Assembly (NCBI RefSeq): GCF_000513275.1
Contig: NZ_CBVJ010000097.1
Location: forward strand, 1-64,000
DNA length: 64,000 nucleotides
Direction: 5' to 3'
From: Paenibacillus gorillae
GTDB taxonomy: Bacteria > Bacillota > Bacilli > Paenibacillales > Paenibacillaceae
The notes under the pieces were generated by a model. It saw only the letters and a program-made list of their open reading frames with translations. It searched no databases and was not told the DNA's origin. Position numbers and translations under genes: made by a program. This document shows, in pieces, positions 8,914-16,872 of this stretch; position 1 is the stretch's first letter; each line of letters begins with the position of its first letter.

Positions 8914-9871
8914 GTGTCCGACCGCAACGATCTGGATCAGCATCGCCGCAACAAGCTTAAGGTTATCCGGTTTGACAAAGACGATAACAAGCTCGTCGAG
9001 ACCGATAAGCCCAAAGAAACCTTCGCCGATGTCGGCGGCTTAGAAGAAGTGAAGAAAAAAAATCCGCCTCAACTTTATCCTGCCGCTTCAGCAGCCGGAG
9101 GTGTTCGCCGCTTATGGGCGGGAAGCTGGCGGCAGCCTGCTGCTGTACGGCCCTCCCGGCTGCGGCAAAACGTTTCTTGCACGAGCCGTCGCAGGCGAAA
9201 TTAACGCCAATTTCATGCACATCGAGCTGCAAGCGATATTGTCCATGTATGTCGGCGAAAGCGAGCATAACTTGCATGATGTGTTTGAAAAAGCGCGCGA
9301 GAACAAGCCATGCGTCATCTTTATCGATGAGCTGGACGCGCTTGGCGGGAGCCGCAATCAGATGCGGCAGCATCATGAGCGGATGCTCGTGAATCAGCTG
9401 CTGCTGGAGCTGGACGGCCTGCAGAGCTTCAACGATCAAGTATTCGTCATCGCGGCCACCAATACGCCATGGTACCTCGACTCGGCCCTCAGAAGACCTG
9501 GACGGTTCAACCATCTGATCTTCGTACCGCCTCCAGAAGAAGCGGAACGCGAGACGATTCTTGGCTTGAAGCTCGCGGGCAAACCGATGGGCAAGGTGGA
9601 GCTGGAGCGGATTGCAAAGGATACGCGGATGTTCTCCGGTGCCGATCTGGAGCAGATCGTCAGAGATTCCGTGGAGTTTGCACTGGAGCGGATGCTCAAA
9701 AGCGGAAACATCGAGCCCATTACACAGGATGATCTGAAAAAAGCGGCAAAGGGCCGCAAAGCAACAACGCTGGACTGGTTCGCCACCGCTAAAAACTACG
9801 CGACCTTCAGCGACGTGAATCAAGACTACCAGAACGTACTGGAATATATGAAAACCCACGGATTGAGGTAA
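8914..9871 (+). CDS. AAA family ATPase, interrupted by +1 frameshift at an A8 run
   Basis: One AAA ATPase split in two frames. The first part (from GTG 8914, AAAGGAAG 6 nt upstream) reads to TFADVGGLEEVKKK, the classical start of an AAA module, then meets eight A (9055-9062). With one A fewer, translation continues into the second frame through FAAYGREAGGSLLLYG, Walker A GPPGCGKT, Walker B CVIFIDELDALGG, sensor ATNTPW and arginine finger LRRPGR, to the stop at 9871, about 318 aa in all. The unshifted product ends at 96 aa without Walker A. The small single-ring module resembles Vps4/Cdc48/proteasomal ATPases. The TPR gene starts 4 nt later, implying co-translation. The frameshift may be a sequencing error, mutation or transcriptional slippage. 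Confidence 0.85.
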
Positions 9872-9875
9872 CGCT

Positions 9876-10748
9876 ATGTCCATTCAACTGGATTCTTATT
9901 CCACACGCTATGAAAGAATTGAACATTTGCTCAAATGGCAAAGATACAAGGAAGCCTCCGAGGAAGCGATGGCGCTCATTCGCGAGGAGCCGGAGGATGC
10001 GGACGCCTACGCCATGCTCGCTCAGGTTTGCTGGAAACTGGAAAAGTATACGGAAGCTCATCATTGGTGCGGGGAAGCGCTGAGACGGGACCCTGAGAAC
10101 CATCTGGCTTGGTTTATCACCTGCGGTGTCTACTATGATCAAGAGAAATGGAAGGAGCTTACTTCCTCTCTTGTGGATGCGATGCGCGTCGATCCCTATG
10201 AGCCGTTCTATTACTATCTTCAAGCCAATATGTCCAACAAAAGAGGCCGGTATCAGGAAGCAAAGGAGCAGCTGCTGCAAGCGCTGGAGCTGGACGCGGA
10301 CAACGCGCTTTATTTGGCGCTAATGAGCTACATCGAAGCTTTGCTGCAGCATTACCGCATTTCGAAGGAGCTGGAAGGTCAGGCTTTGCGCCTTGAAGCC
10401 GAATCCGAGTATGTGTTTGTGTATCTAGCTTGGGCTGCCTCGGAGCGCGGAGATCATAGCCAGCAGCTGGAGCTGCTTAGCAGCGCGATTCGGCTCCAGC
10501 CGGATCAGAAGCAAATACGTGATGAATATTTAGAGGCGCTGCAAAAAAACTCCAAGCTGTACCAGATTATTCTTGGTCCATCCAAGCTGCTGAAGCGTCT
10601 CAAGCCTTGGCAGCTTCTCATAGGCTGGATACTAGCCTGGTTTCTGTTCAGACCGCTCGTAATCGTCCTCATCATTCTATATATCGCCATACACTGGATG
10701 ACGAAGCTGCTTGTCCATGTAAAGATTTTTGGCTGGCGGCTGAAATAA
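9876..10748 (+). CDS. TPR-repeat membrane-anchored protein, partner of AAA ATPase
   Basis: A 290-aa protein. Residues about 10-215 are tetratricopeptide repeats, seen as repeated A-W-Y-A-A helical pairs (KWQRYKEASEEAMALIREEPEDADAYA, then KYTEAHHWCGEALRRDPENHLAW, RYQEAKEQLLQALELDADNALYLA); longer quotes are avoided here. The C-terminus (about 245-285) is strongly hydrophobic with one or two membrane segments (LLIGWILAWFLF, LVIVLIILYIAI). The topology places the TPR platform in the cytoplasm next to the membrane. It begins 4 nt after the ATPase stop, so the two are very probably made together, and the TPR part may recruit substrates to the AAA ring. No name is known to me. Confidence 0.8.
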   Translation: MSIQLDSYSTRYERIEHLLKWQRYKEASEEAMALIREEPEDADAYAMLAQVCWKLEKYTEAHHWCGEALRRDPENHLAWFITCGVYYDQEKWKELTSSLVDAMRVDPYEPFYYYLQANMSNKRGRYQEAKEQLLQALELDADNALYLALMSYIEALLQHYRISKELEGQALRLEAESEYVFVYLAWAASERGDHSQQLELLSSAIRLQPDQKQIRDEYLEALQKNSKLYQIILGPSKLLKRLKPWQLLIGWILAWFLFRPLVIVLIILYIAIHWMTKLLVHVKIFGWRLK

Positions 10749-10752
10749 ATAT

Positions 10753-10802
10753 AAAGGAGCGCCAGCTCTGGCCTATGGCCGGGTTAGCGCTCCTTTATTT
10801 TT
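10753..10802. terminator. bidirectional terminator
   Basis: AAAGGAGCGC pairs with GCGCTCCTTT; the plus strand runs on TTTATTTTTT and the minus strand TTTATATTTATTT. It separates the convergent TPR gene and polyol dehydrogenase gene. Confidence 0.85.
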
Positions 10803-10808
10803 TAGAAC

Positions 10809-11849
10809 TCAGTCGATTTTGACGACGATTTTGACAACCTCGTTTTTCCGGTTGATGTTGACGTCGAATGCCTCGGCAATATCCTCGAATGCATATTCAT
10901 GGGTGACAATGCCGGACACATCAATAACACCTTCCGCTATCGCCTTAATCGCTTGCGGATAAATGTTGCGGTAGCGGAATACCGTCTTGATCTCCGCTTC
11001 CTTGCTCAGCAGCTTGGCGAAATTGAATTCGATAATGTCCTGCGGCGGCATGCCGACGAGCACAATCGTCCCTCCGCGTTTCACAAGATGCGGCGTCTGC
11101 TGCGTCGTTCTAACAGCCCCCGCCGTCTCCATCACGATGTCCACGCCTTCACCGCTGGTCAGCTCGCTGATTCGCTCCAGCACATCCTCCTGTGCCGCAT
11201 TAATTACTCTCGTAGCTCCCAGCTCCAGCGCCTTGTCCAGCCGCTTCTGAATGACATCGACTACCGTAATGTCCAGCGCGCCAAACGCTTTAGACGCCAG
11301 CAGCGCCGTCAGTCCGATGCAGCCTGCGCCGAGGATGACGACCGAGCTGCCGAGTGTAACGCTGCCCTGCTTGGCAGCATGCATGCCGACCGATAGCGGC
11401 TCAATCAGTGCGCCTTCCTTATTACTGATGCTGTCAGGGAGCTTGAATGCCAGATGAGCCGGGAAGGCAATGTAATTGGCGAAGCAGCCGTGGTAGGGCG
11501 GCGTTGCCAGAAACTCTACGTCCGGGCACAGATTATAGCGGCCGCTGATGCAAAACTCGCATTTGCCGCAGGTAGCCCCTGGCTCCAGCGCCACGCGATC
11601 GCCAGCCTTCAGCTGCTTCACATCGGAGCCGACAGCGACTATGATGCCTGCGCACTCATGGCCGAGTATGAAATCACCGTTCACAACGAAATCGCCGATT
11701 TTGCCATGCTCCAGGTAATGCACGTCCGACCCGCAAATCCCGACATAATCAAGCTTGACCAGCACCTCCGACGCCTTAGGTTCCGGTACCGGAACCTCGC
11801 GAATTTCAAGCTGGTTAAGACCCGTCATAAATGCTGCTCGATTGATCAA
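10809..11849 (-). CDS. Zinc-dependent polyol dehydrogenase (sorbitol/xylitol dehydrogenase-like)
   Basis: A 346-aa medium-chain NAD(P)-dependent dehydrogenase. The catalytic zinc site shows in GICGSDVHYLEHG and ILGHECAG, the structural zinc site in ATCGKCEFCISGRYNLC, and the Rossmann motif in VVILGAGCIGL. HGKIGDF next to the zinc site is typical of sorbitol, xylitol and L-iditol dehydrogenases, so the likely reaction is polyol to ketose. Start is TTG at 11849 with GGAGG 8 nt upstream; upstream in-frame residues overlap the isomerase gene and lack a site. It is the last gene of the mannoside operon, 37 bp after the lyxose isomerase gene, so fructose or xylulose are plausible ketoses. Confidence 0.85.
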   Translation of the reverse strand: MINRAAFMTGLNQLEIREVPVPEPKASEVLVKLDYVGICGSDVHYLEHGKIGDFVVNGDFILGHECAGIIVAVGSDVKQLKAGDRVALEPGATCGKCEFCISGRYNLCPDVEFLATPPYHGCFANYIAFPAHLAFKLPDSISNKEGALIEPLSVGMHAAKQGSVTLGSSVVILGAGCIGLTALLASKAFGALDITVVDVIQKRLDKALELGATRVINAAQEDVLERISELTSGEGVDIVMETAGAVRTTQQTPHLVKRGGTIVLVGMPPQDIIEFNFAKLLSKEAEIKTVFRYRNIYPQAIKAIAEGVIDVSGIVTHEYAFEDIAEAFDVNINRKNEVVKIVVKID

Positions 11850-11886
11850 CGCAAACGCCTCCAATAATCCGCTATTTTTCAGATGA

Positions 11887-12435
11887 TCATTCTTCGATAC
11901 GAGGAATCCGATCGATGCGGGGATCGGTAAAGATGTCATACTCATCCAGACTTTTTGTGCTGAACTCTGACACGACAGCACCCTCGGGCCCCCCTTGAAA
12001 CCAATGCTTCGTATTGGGCTGAATGGTGTACTGCTCCCCTTCTCTCAATACGATTTGATGAAATACCGAGTAATAGTCCTTGCCGGATTCCGGGAGCGTG
12101 CCGCTAATCTCAGCGGCTGGCTCCCCTTCTACGTACAAGTATACCATGCCAGTCCGGCAGCGGAAGGTCTCCTCTTTACCCGGATAGTCCAGCTCAGGGA
12201 TGACAGGATGCCGGTGCTCGGGACAGGTTTGTCCCGGCAAAAGCACCATTTCCTTCGCGCAGCAGCGCTCTGTATTAATGAAAGTGACGAGAGAAAGCCC
12301 GATCCCTGCAAATTCGTTCAGCCCGAAATCAGCCAGCTCTAAGTTCTGTTTCTCCTGCTCGGTCAAAGCGATCTGTGCCTTATCATAGTAATCTAAGATA
12401 AGCGGTTTAAAATGCTGATAGTCTTCTATTCTCAC
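11887..12435 (-). CDS. D-lyxose isomerase, cupin family (YdaE-like)
   Basis: A 182-aa cupin-type sugar isomerase (former DUF1498). The metal ligands appear as the two His in CPEHRHPVIP, Glu in GKEETFRCR and the later His in PNTKHWFQGG. Enzymes of this family interconvert D-lyxose and D-xylulose and also D-mannose and D-fructose. Directly downstream of a beta-mannosidase, the mannose-to-fructose activity is the relevant one here (inference). GTG start at 12435 with GGGAGG 8 nt upstream. It is preceded by the mannosidase (42 bp) and followed by the polyol dehydrogenase (37 bp) in one operon. Confidence 0.87.
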   Translation of the reverse strand: MRIEDYQHFKPLILDYYDKAQIALTEQEKQNLELADFGLNEFAGIGLSLVTFINTERCCAKEMVLLPGQTCPEHRHPVIPELDYPGKEETFRCRTGMVYLYVEGEPAAEISGTLPESGKDYYSVFHQIVLREGEQYTIQPNTKHWFQGGPEGAVVSEFSTKSLDEYDIFTDPRIDRIPRIEE

Positions 12436-12477
12436 GGAGACTGCCTCCCTCTTCTTCTATTACTTTCTTGCCATCCA

Positions 12478-14994
12478 CTATCTGACCGAGGTAAACGCCA
12501 GCTTCTCGCTGCTGGCAGAATACACGGTAATCGTCTTTGTCTCGCCCGGAAGCAGATCGAAGTACAGGTCGGAGCAGTCATAGCCGCCAGATACGTGTAC
12601 ACCGTGAGCATACCCGGTGCTGCGCAGGGTAACGCTGCGGTCTGCGCCAGTCTGCTCGTCGCGAACAACCTCAATCGGCGAACGCTCGAACCGAAGCGTC
12701 TTCATATCGCCAGTCCGCAGCGATGCCGTATCCACCGCATCCGTTGCAGGGATGACCATAATCGTACCCTTCGTATAATCCCGGTCCGGCAGCACTTCGC
12801 TAAGCAAATAGCTGCGGCTGTGCGGCGCAAGTGTCAGGTTCACCGTTTTGGTCTCCCGTACAGCGCCGCCGAAGGAAATGTAGCCGAATTCCGCTTGGAA
12901 TGATACAGTCTCCGCGGTATCATTGATTCCTTGCAGCACGACCTTACCGTCCACGGTACGCAGCGTCAGCTTGGTGTGGGCAAGCGCCCGCTTCACGCCG
13001 TAATACGAAATTTTGCGGCGCAAGTAGTAGTCAATGATCGTCCAGCCCACTTCGCCCCAAGCATCGTTGTACATCCAGAACAGCGCTCCGGAGCAGTCCG
13101 GCTTAAAGCGCATTGCCTCTAGCGAGTATTCGAGCATCAAGGAATGAACCATACCGCCATAGAGCAAATAATCGTCAACCGACAGCTTGTCCGACCGGTC
13201 GAGATAGCTTTTCCAAATCCCCTCCGCTACCGTACCTTTCTCAAATACGTTGCAGTGCATTTCCCATACGCTGCTGTCAAAATCGATTTCCCCGCCGTCC
13301 AAATACGCCTTTGTGCTCTCCAGATTGCAAGGCCCGACATAGCCGTATTCGCTGACGAATTTGGAATCCATGTTATCGAAGTCCATCGGCTCGATCCGCT
13401 CGTCCAGATTGAGACTCATAAAGGCATTATGCCAGCGGTGAACGTCACCAACCGTATCGGCATTCGGGAGTGCTCCTCCATACGGCGAGCTGTTCCAGTA
13501 TGGAATATGCGGACAGTTGTTATGAAGCACTTTTTTAGCAAGCACATTGGCGATATACAAGCCATATTGCTTCTCGTGCTTGAATTCGATATTCCATCTT
13601 GGGTTGTCCGTTTTATTGAAAATCCAGTGCACTTCATTCGTGCCGCAAAACAAAGCGATTGAAGCATGGTTGCGCAGACGCTTGGTCTGGTAGTCCATCT
13701 CGTCATGCATCTCGTCCATAAATTCTCTTCTGTGATCCGGGTAGGTAGAGCATGCCAGCATGAAGTCATGCCAGATCAGCAGCCCGTTCTGGTCGCACAG
13801 CTGGTAGAAAATGTCCCGCTCGAACAGCCCGCCGCCCCAAATGCGCAGCATGTTGAAATTCGCTTCCACAGCCTCGCGGATCAGCGTTACATATTTCTCC
13901 TCAGGAACACGCGAGTAGATAAAGTCATTCGGAATCCAGTTGCCGCCCTTACTGAAAATCGGCATCCCGTTGACGACCAGCCGGAAGTTCCGGTCTTCGC
14001 CTTGCAGTACCGTCGTATCCAGCTCGATGGTCCGGATGCCGAATTGGAAGGAAGGGAATTCCGTCGTAACATCTCCGGATACCGCCTCTACCTTTACATC
14101 GTACAGCGGATGCTCGCCATAGCCTGCCGGCCACCAAAGCTGCGGGTTCTCAATTTCAAAGTCGAGATCAAAGTAGTTGATCCCGGAGGTCAACAGCAGG
14201 TTGTCCAGCTTTTTCGAAGCAAGAACACTGCCGTCATAAGAAATCTCGACGAGTAAATCGCCGCTAGCAGTGCCGACAATATTAAGGTTCTCGATGTTGA
14301 CCGTTGCCTTGAGCTTGGCAGTCGGAGCAATGCCAACGGTGACCACGCTTGCTTCCCGAATAGCGATGTTTTTCTCGGAGCGAAGATAGGCGTTGCCGTT
14401 CAATCCGCAGGTTACGACGCGCGGGCCCCAATCCCAGCCCACCGTATATTGCGGCCGTCTTACGAAGGAACGGCGATAGTCGCCGCGGTCCTTGCCGCCA
14501 TTGTCATACTCCCGGCAAGTCGCCCAGTTTAGCTCCGACAGGTTGCTCTCGGAGACGCTTTCCAAGCCGGTCGTTACACGAACGGCAATCGTATTTTTGC
14601 CTGGTGTCAGCTGATCCTTCACATTGCGTACAAACGGATAATGAACGTTATAATGGCTGCCTACATGCTGATCGTTGACAAAGATATCGCTATGCGAATC
14701 TATCGTTTCGATGACCAGCTCGATAATATCGCTGTCGAAATCGAGGCCGGAGCCGTCAAATTCCTTCATATACCACCATGAACGCTGCTCGATCCATTCG
14801 CTCTCCAGCGCATAATCGGATAGGACCGGATCTTTAATGATTCCGTTCTCAATCAGCGGAATACGAACATCGGAAGGAAGCGTGCACGCGTACCAGCCTT
14901 CCTTCAGCGCTTTTACCGCTGCCAAGCTTTCTCTGCCCCAATGCAGAGGCGCCTCGTGAACCTGCCATGCTTCGTTCAATCCAACTATTTTCAT
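12478..14994 (-). CDS. Beta-mannosidase, GH2
   Basis: An 838-aa intracellular glycoside hydrolase of family 2 that removes mannose from the non-reducing end of beta-mannosides. Domains: galactose-binding-like sugar-binding domain (about 1-180), immunoglobulin-like domain (about 190-300), TIM barrel (about 300-620), C-terminal beta domains. The mannosidase signature NMLRIWGGGLFERDIFY is present, with the acid/base Glu in FCGTNEVHW and the nucleophile Glu in FVSEYGYVGP. VGWDWGPR is also typical of the group. There is no signal peptide, so it acts on imported oligosaccharides, fitting the ABC transporter genes upstream in the same operon. Start ATG with AGGAAG and GGG upstream. Confidence 0.93.
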   Translation of the reverse strand: MKIVGLNEAWQVHEAPLHWGRESLAAVKALKEGWYACTLPSDVRIPLIENGIIKDPVLSDYALESEWIEQRSWWYMKEFDGSGLDFDSDIIELVIETIDSHSDIFVNDQHVGSHYNVHYPFVRNVKDQLTPGKNTIAVRVTTGLESVSESNLSELNWATCREYDNGGKDRGDYRRSFVRRPQYTVGWDWGPRVVTCGLNGNAYLRSEKNIAIREASVVTVGIAPTAKLKATVNIENLNIVGTASGDLLVEISYDGSVLASKKLDNLLLTSGINYFDLDFEIENPQLWWPAGYGEHPLYDVKVEAVSGDVTTEFPSFQFGIRTIELDTTVLQGEDRNFRLVVNGMPIFSKGGNWIPNDFIYSRVPEEKYVTLIREAVEANFNMLRIWGGGLFERDIFYQLCDQNGLLIWHDFMLACSTYPDHRREFMDEMHDEMDYQTKRLRNHASIALFCGTNEVHWIFNKTDNPRWNIEFKHEKQYGLYIANVLAKKVLHNNCPHIPYWNSSPYGGALPNADTVGDVHRWHNAFMSLNLDERIEPMDFDNMDSKFVSEYGYVGPCNLESTKAYLDGGEIDFDSSVWEMHCNVFEKGTVAEGIWKSYLDRSDKLSVDDYLLYGGMVHSLMLEYSLEAMRFKPDCSGALFWMYNDAWGEVGWTIIDYYLRRKISYYGVKRALAHTKLTLRTVDGKVVLQGINDTAETVSFQAEFGYISFGGAVRETKTVNLTLAPHSRSYLLSEVLPDRDYTKGTIMVIPATDAVDTASLRTGDMKTLRFERSPIEVVRDEQTGADRSVTLRSTGYAHGVHVSGGYDCSDLYFDLLPGETKTITVYSASSEKLAFTSVR

Positions 14995-15002
14995 CCCTAT
15001 AC

Positions 15003-15059
15003 ACTTCCTTCTGTTAGAATAAAATCCCGTCCTAACTCTAACCTAACCCTAACCTTAAC
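15003..15059. repeat. short TAACC-type simple repeat
   Basis: The gap between permease and mannosidase genes contains five to six degenerate copies of CTAAC(C/T) in a row at about 15030-15058. Probably replication-slippage debris; noted because it lies in the operon leader of the mannosidase. Confidence 0.45.
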
Positions 15060-15902
15060 TTAGCCTTTGACTGAGCCGGCAACCATGCCTTTAATAATCT
15101 GTTTGGAAAATGCGAAATACAAAATCATCGCGGGAAAAATCGCTATCAGCATCGAAGCCATCATTTTCGGATAGTCCGTCACAAATTGTCCTTTGAACAA
15201 GGTGATGCCGACAGGAATGGTCATGAGCGTATCCTTGCTGTTCAAAATAAGGGCGAACGTAAATTCATTCCAGACGACGAAAAACTGAATAATACCGACG
15301 GTGAAAAGAATGGGACGGCATATCGGAAGTACGATGCTGAACAAGGTCCGGTGGAAGCTGCACCCGTCGATGCAAGCGGCTTCCTCCACCTCAATCGGAA
15401 TGCTTCGTACATAGCTGTCTACCAGAAAAATTGCAATGGGCAACCCAAAGGCTGCATAGGGCAATATAAGCGTAAACCACTTGTCGCTCATTCCGGTTTG
15501 CGTGAATTGCACATACATCGGAACCATGAGCGCATGGATCGGAACCAGCATGCCTAAGAGATAATAATTGTAGAGCGCATTGCGTCCTTTAAACCGGAAT
15601 CTCGACAGAAAATAACCGATGATAAAGCCAAGAACGAGAATGATCAGCAGTGAAAGCACACTATTCCGTGTCGTATTCCACATCCAGAGCAAAATTTTGC
15701 TTTTCGTAAAAATCGCCACATACTGATCAAAGCTTGGACTATGCGGCAGCGAAATCGGATTGGCGTAAAACTCGGACTTGCCTTTCAGCGATGAGTAGAA
15801 CAGCCATACTGCAGGAAAAATGCATGAAATCGAAAATAGGAGCAAAATCAGGTTAGGCGCCAGTCCGGACATAAACCGCCCTCTTGCGTAGGCTCTTGCC
15901 AT
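15060..15902 (-). CDS. Sugar ABC transporter permease (MalG/AraQ type)
   Basis: A 280-aa inner-membrane protein of the carbohydrate uptake transporter family 1. There are six hydrophobic segments, starting with LILLLFSISCIFPAVWLFYSS. The coupling-loop motif EEAACIDGCSFHRTLFSIVLPICRPIL is the EAA signature that contacts the ATPase. The ATG overlaps the upstream permease stop by one base (TAATG), indicating translational coupling, with GGGAGG upstream. No ATPase gene lies in the locus; a shared MsmX-type ATPase encoded elsewhere is the usual solution in Bacillales (inference). Confidence 0.92.
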   Translation of the reverse strand: MARAYARGRFMSGLAPNLILLLFSISCIFPAVWLFYSSLKGKSEFYANPISLPHSPSFDQYVAIFTKSKILLWMWNTTRNSVLSLLIILVLGFIIGYFLSRFRFKGRNALYNYYLLGMLVPIHALMVPMYVQFTQTGMSDKWFTLILPYAAFGLPIAIFLVDSYVRSIPIEVEEAACIDGCSFHRTLFSIVLPICRPILFTVGIIQFFVVWNEFTFALILNSKDTLMTIPVGITLFKGQFVTDYPKMMASMLIAIFPAMILYFAFSKQIIKGMVAGSVKG

Positions 15903-16798
15903 TAGCGCACCTCCCTTTCCTTCGTGAAGCTTCCCATAATCCAGCGTGTTCCAACGATTACAACTAAGCTTAAAATCAAGACGCCGATCGACATCGCGCT
16001 GCCATACCCCATTTTATAAGTGAGAAAAGAAGTCTTATAGGCGTTTAACGCCATTACGTTGCTTGACGTGCCCGGGCCTCCGCCAGTCATTACATAAATG
16101 TGATCGAACACCTTCATCGTACCTGCGATGGAAAGCGTGACGCATACGGCCAGCGTATTTTTAATCAGTGGCAGTGTAATATGAACGGCTTTCTTCCAGC
16201 TGTTGGCACCATCGATCTCGGCCATCTCCAGCACCTGCTGATCGACTGCGGACAACGCCGACAGAATAATAATCATGTAGTAGCCGATATACTGCCAGAT
16301 CAAAGGAATCGCTACCAAAGTGAGCGAAAGACTTTCATTGTTCAGCCAAGGCTGTGCCCATTGTCCCCAGCCGATTTGCTTAAGAATGATATTAATAAGA
16401 CCGTAGTTATAGTCATAGAGCATGGTCCAGATAAAGCCGATAACGACTGCTGACAGAACGGATGGAAAATAAGACATCGTGCGGTGCAGCGACTTGAGCT
16501 TGACCCGCTTTGAATGCAGCATCAGCGCAAGCACAAAAGCGATACCAACCTGGCCGATGACACAAAGCGCCGTCAAATAAATGTTGTTGTAGAAGGACTG
16601 GATGAAGACACTATCCTTCAGCAGCGCAGTAAAGTTGTCGAAACCGATAAAGGTCATCTTGGTTCCGCCCGACCAATCGAAAAATCCGTAATAGAAGGCA
16701 AGCACAATCGGGACGAACACGATAAAGGTATATAAGAAAAACCCTGGCAGCATGTACATAGCGAATGACTTCCTGGACGGACGCATAGCTTGGTTCAT
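15902..16798 (-). CDS. Sugar ABC transporter permease (LplB/UgpA type)
   Basis: A 298-aa inner-membrane protein, partner of the following permease. Six hydrophobic segments begin with FAMYMLPGFFLYTFIVFVPI. The EAA coupling loop reads EMAEIDGANSWKKAVHITLPL. The ATG at 16798 has GGAGGAGG 5 nt upstream; the longer reading to 16861 lacks a site and runs through the intercistronic hairpin. Gene order binding protein, LplB-type, MalG-type matches transporters for oligosaccharides derived from plant polymers, often in Paenibacillus beside YesMN regulators. Confidence 0.92.
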   Translation of the reverse strand: MNQAMRPSRKSFAMYMLPGFFLYTFIVFVPIVLAFYYGFFDWSGGTKMTFIGFDNFTALLKDSVFIQSFYNNIYLTALCVIGQVGIAFVLALMLHSKRVKLKSLHRTMSYFPSVLSAVVIGFIWTMLYDYNYGLINIILKQIGWGQWAQPWLNNESLSLTLVAIPLIWQYIGYYMIIILSALSAVDQQVLEMAEIDGANSWKKAVHITLPLIKNTLAVCVTLSIAGTMKVFDHIYVMTGGGPGTSSNVMALNAYKTSFLTYKMGYGSAMSIGVLILSLVVIVGTRWIMGSFTKEREVR

Positions 16799-16832
16799 AG
16801 TTCCTCCTCCATCCGAATACGTAATCGGACAA

Positions 16833-16853
16833 CCGGCACGCCGTTGGTGCCGG
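16833..16853. promoter_or_regulatory. intercistronic hairpin between binding-protein and permease genes
   Basis: CCGGCAC and GTGCCGG form a 7-bp GC-rich stem with a 7-nt loop and no T run. Such hairpins protect the 3' end of the upstream message and allow the binding protein to be made in excess of the permeases (known for sugar transporters; inference here). Confidence 0.6.
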
Positions 16854-16872
16854 CTATCCAATCCTTAGGCTT

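Noticed and set aside
8963-9883. 306-aa ORF antisense to the AAA gene
   Set aside because: Exact shadow of a gene with clear AAA motifs; composition is Cys/Arg/His rich and has no domain.
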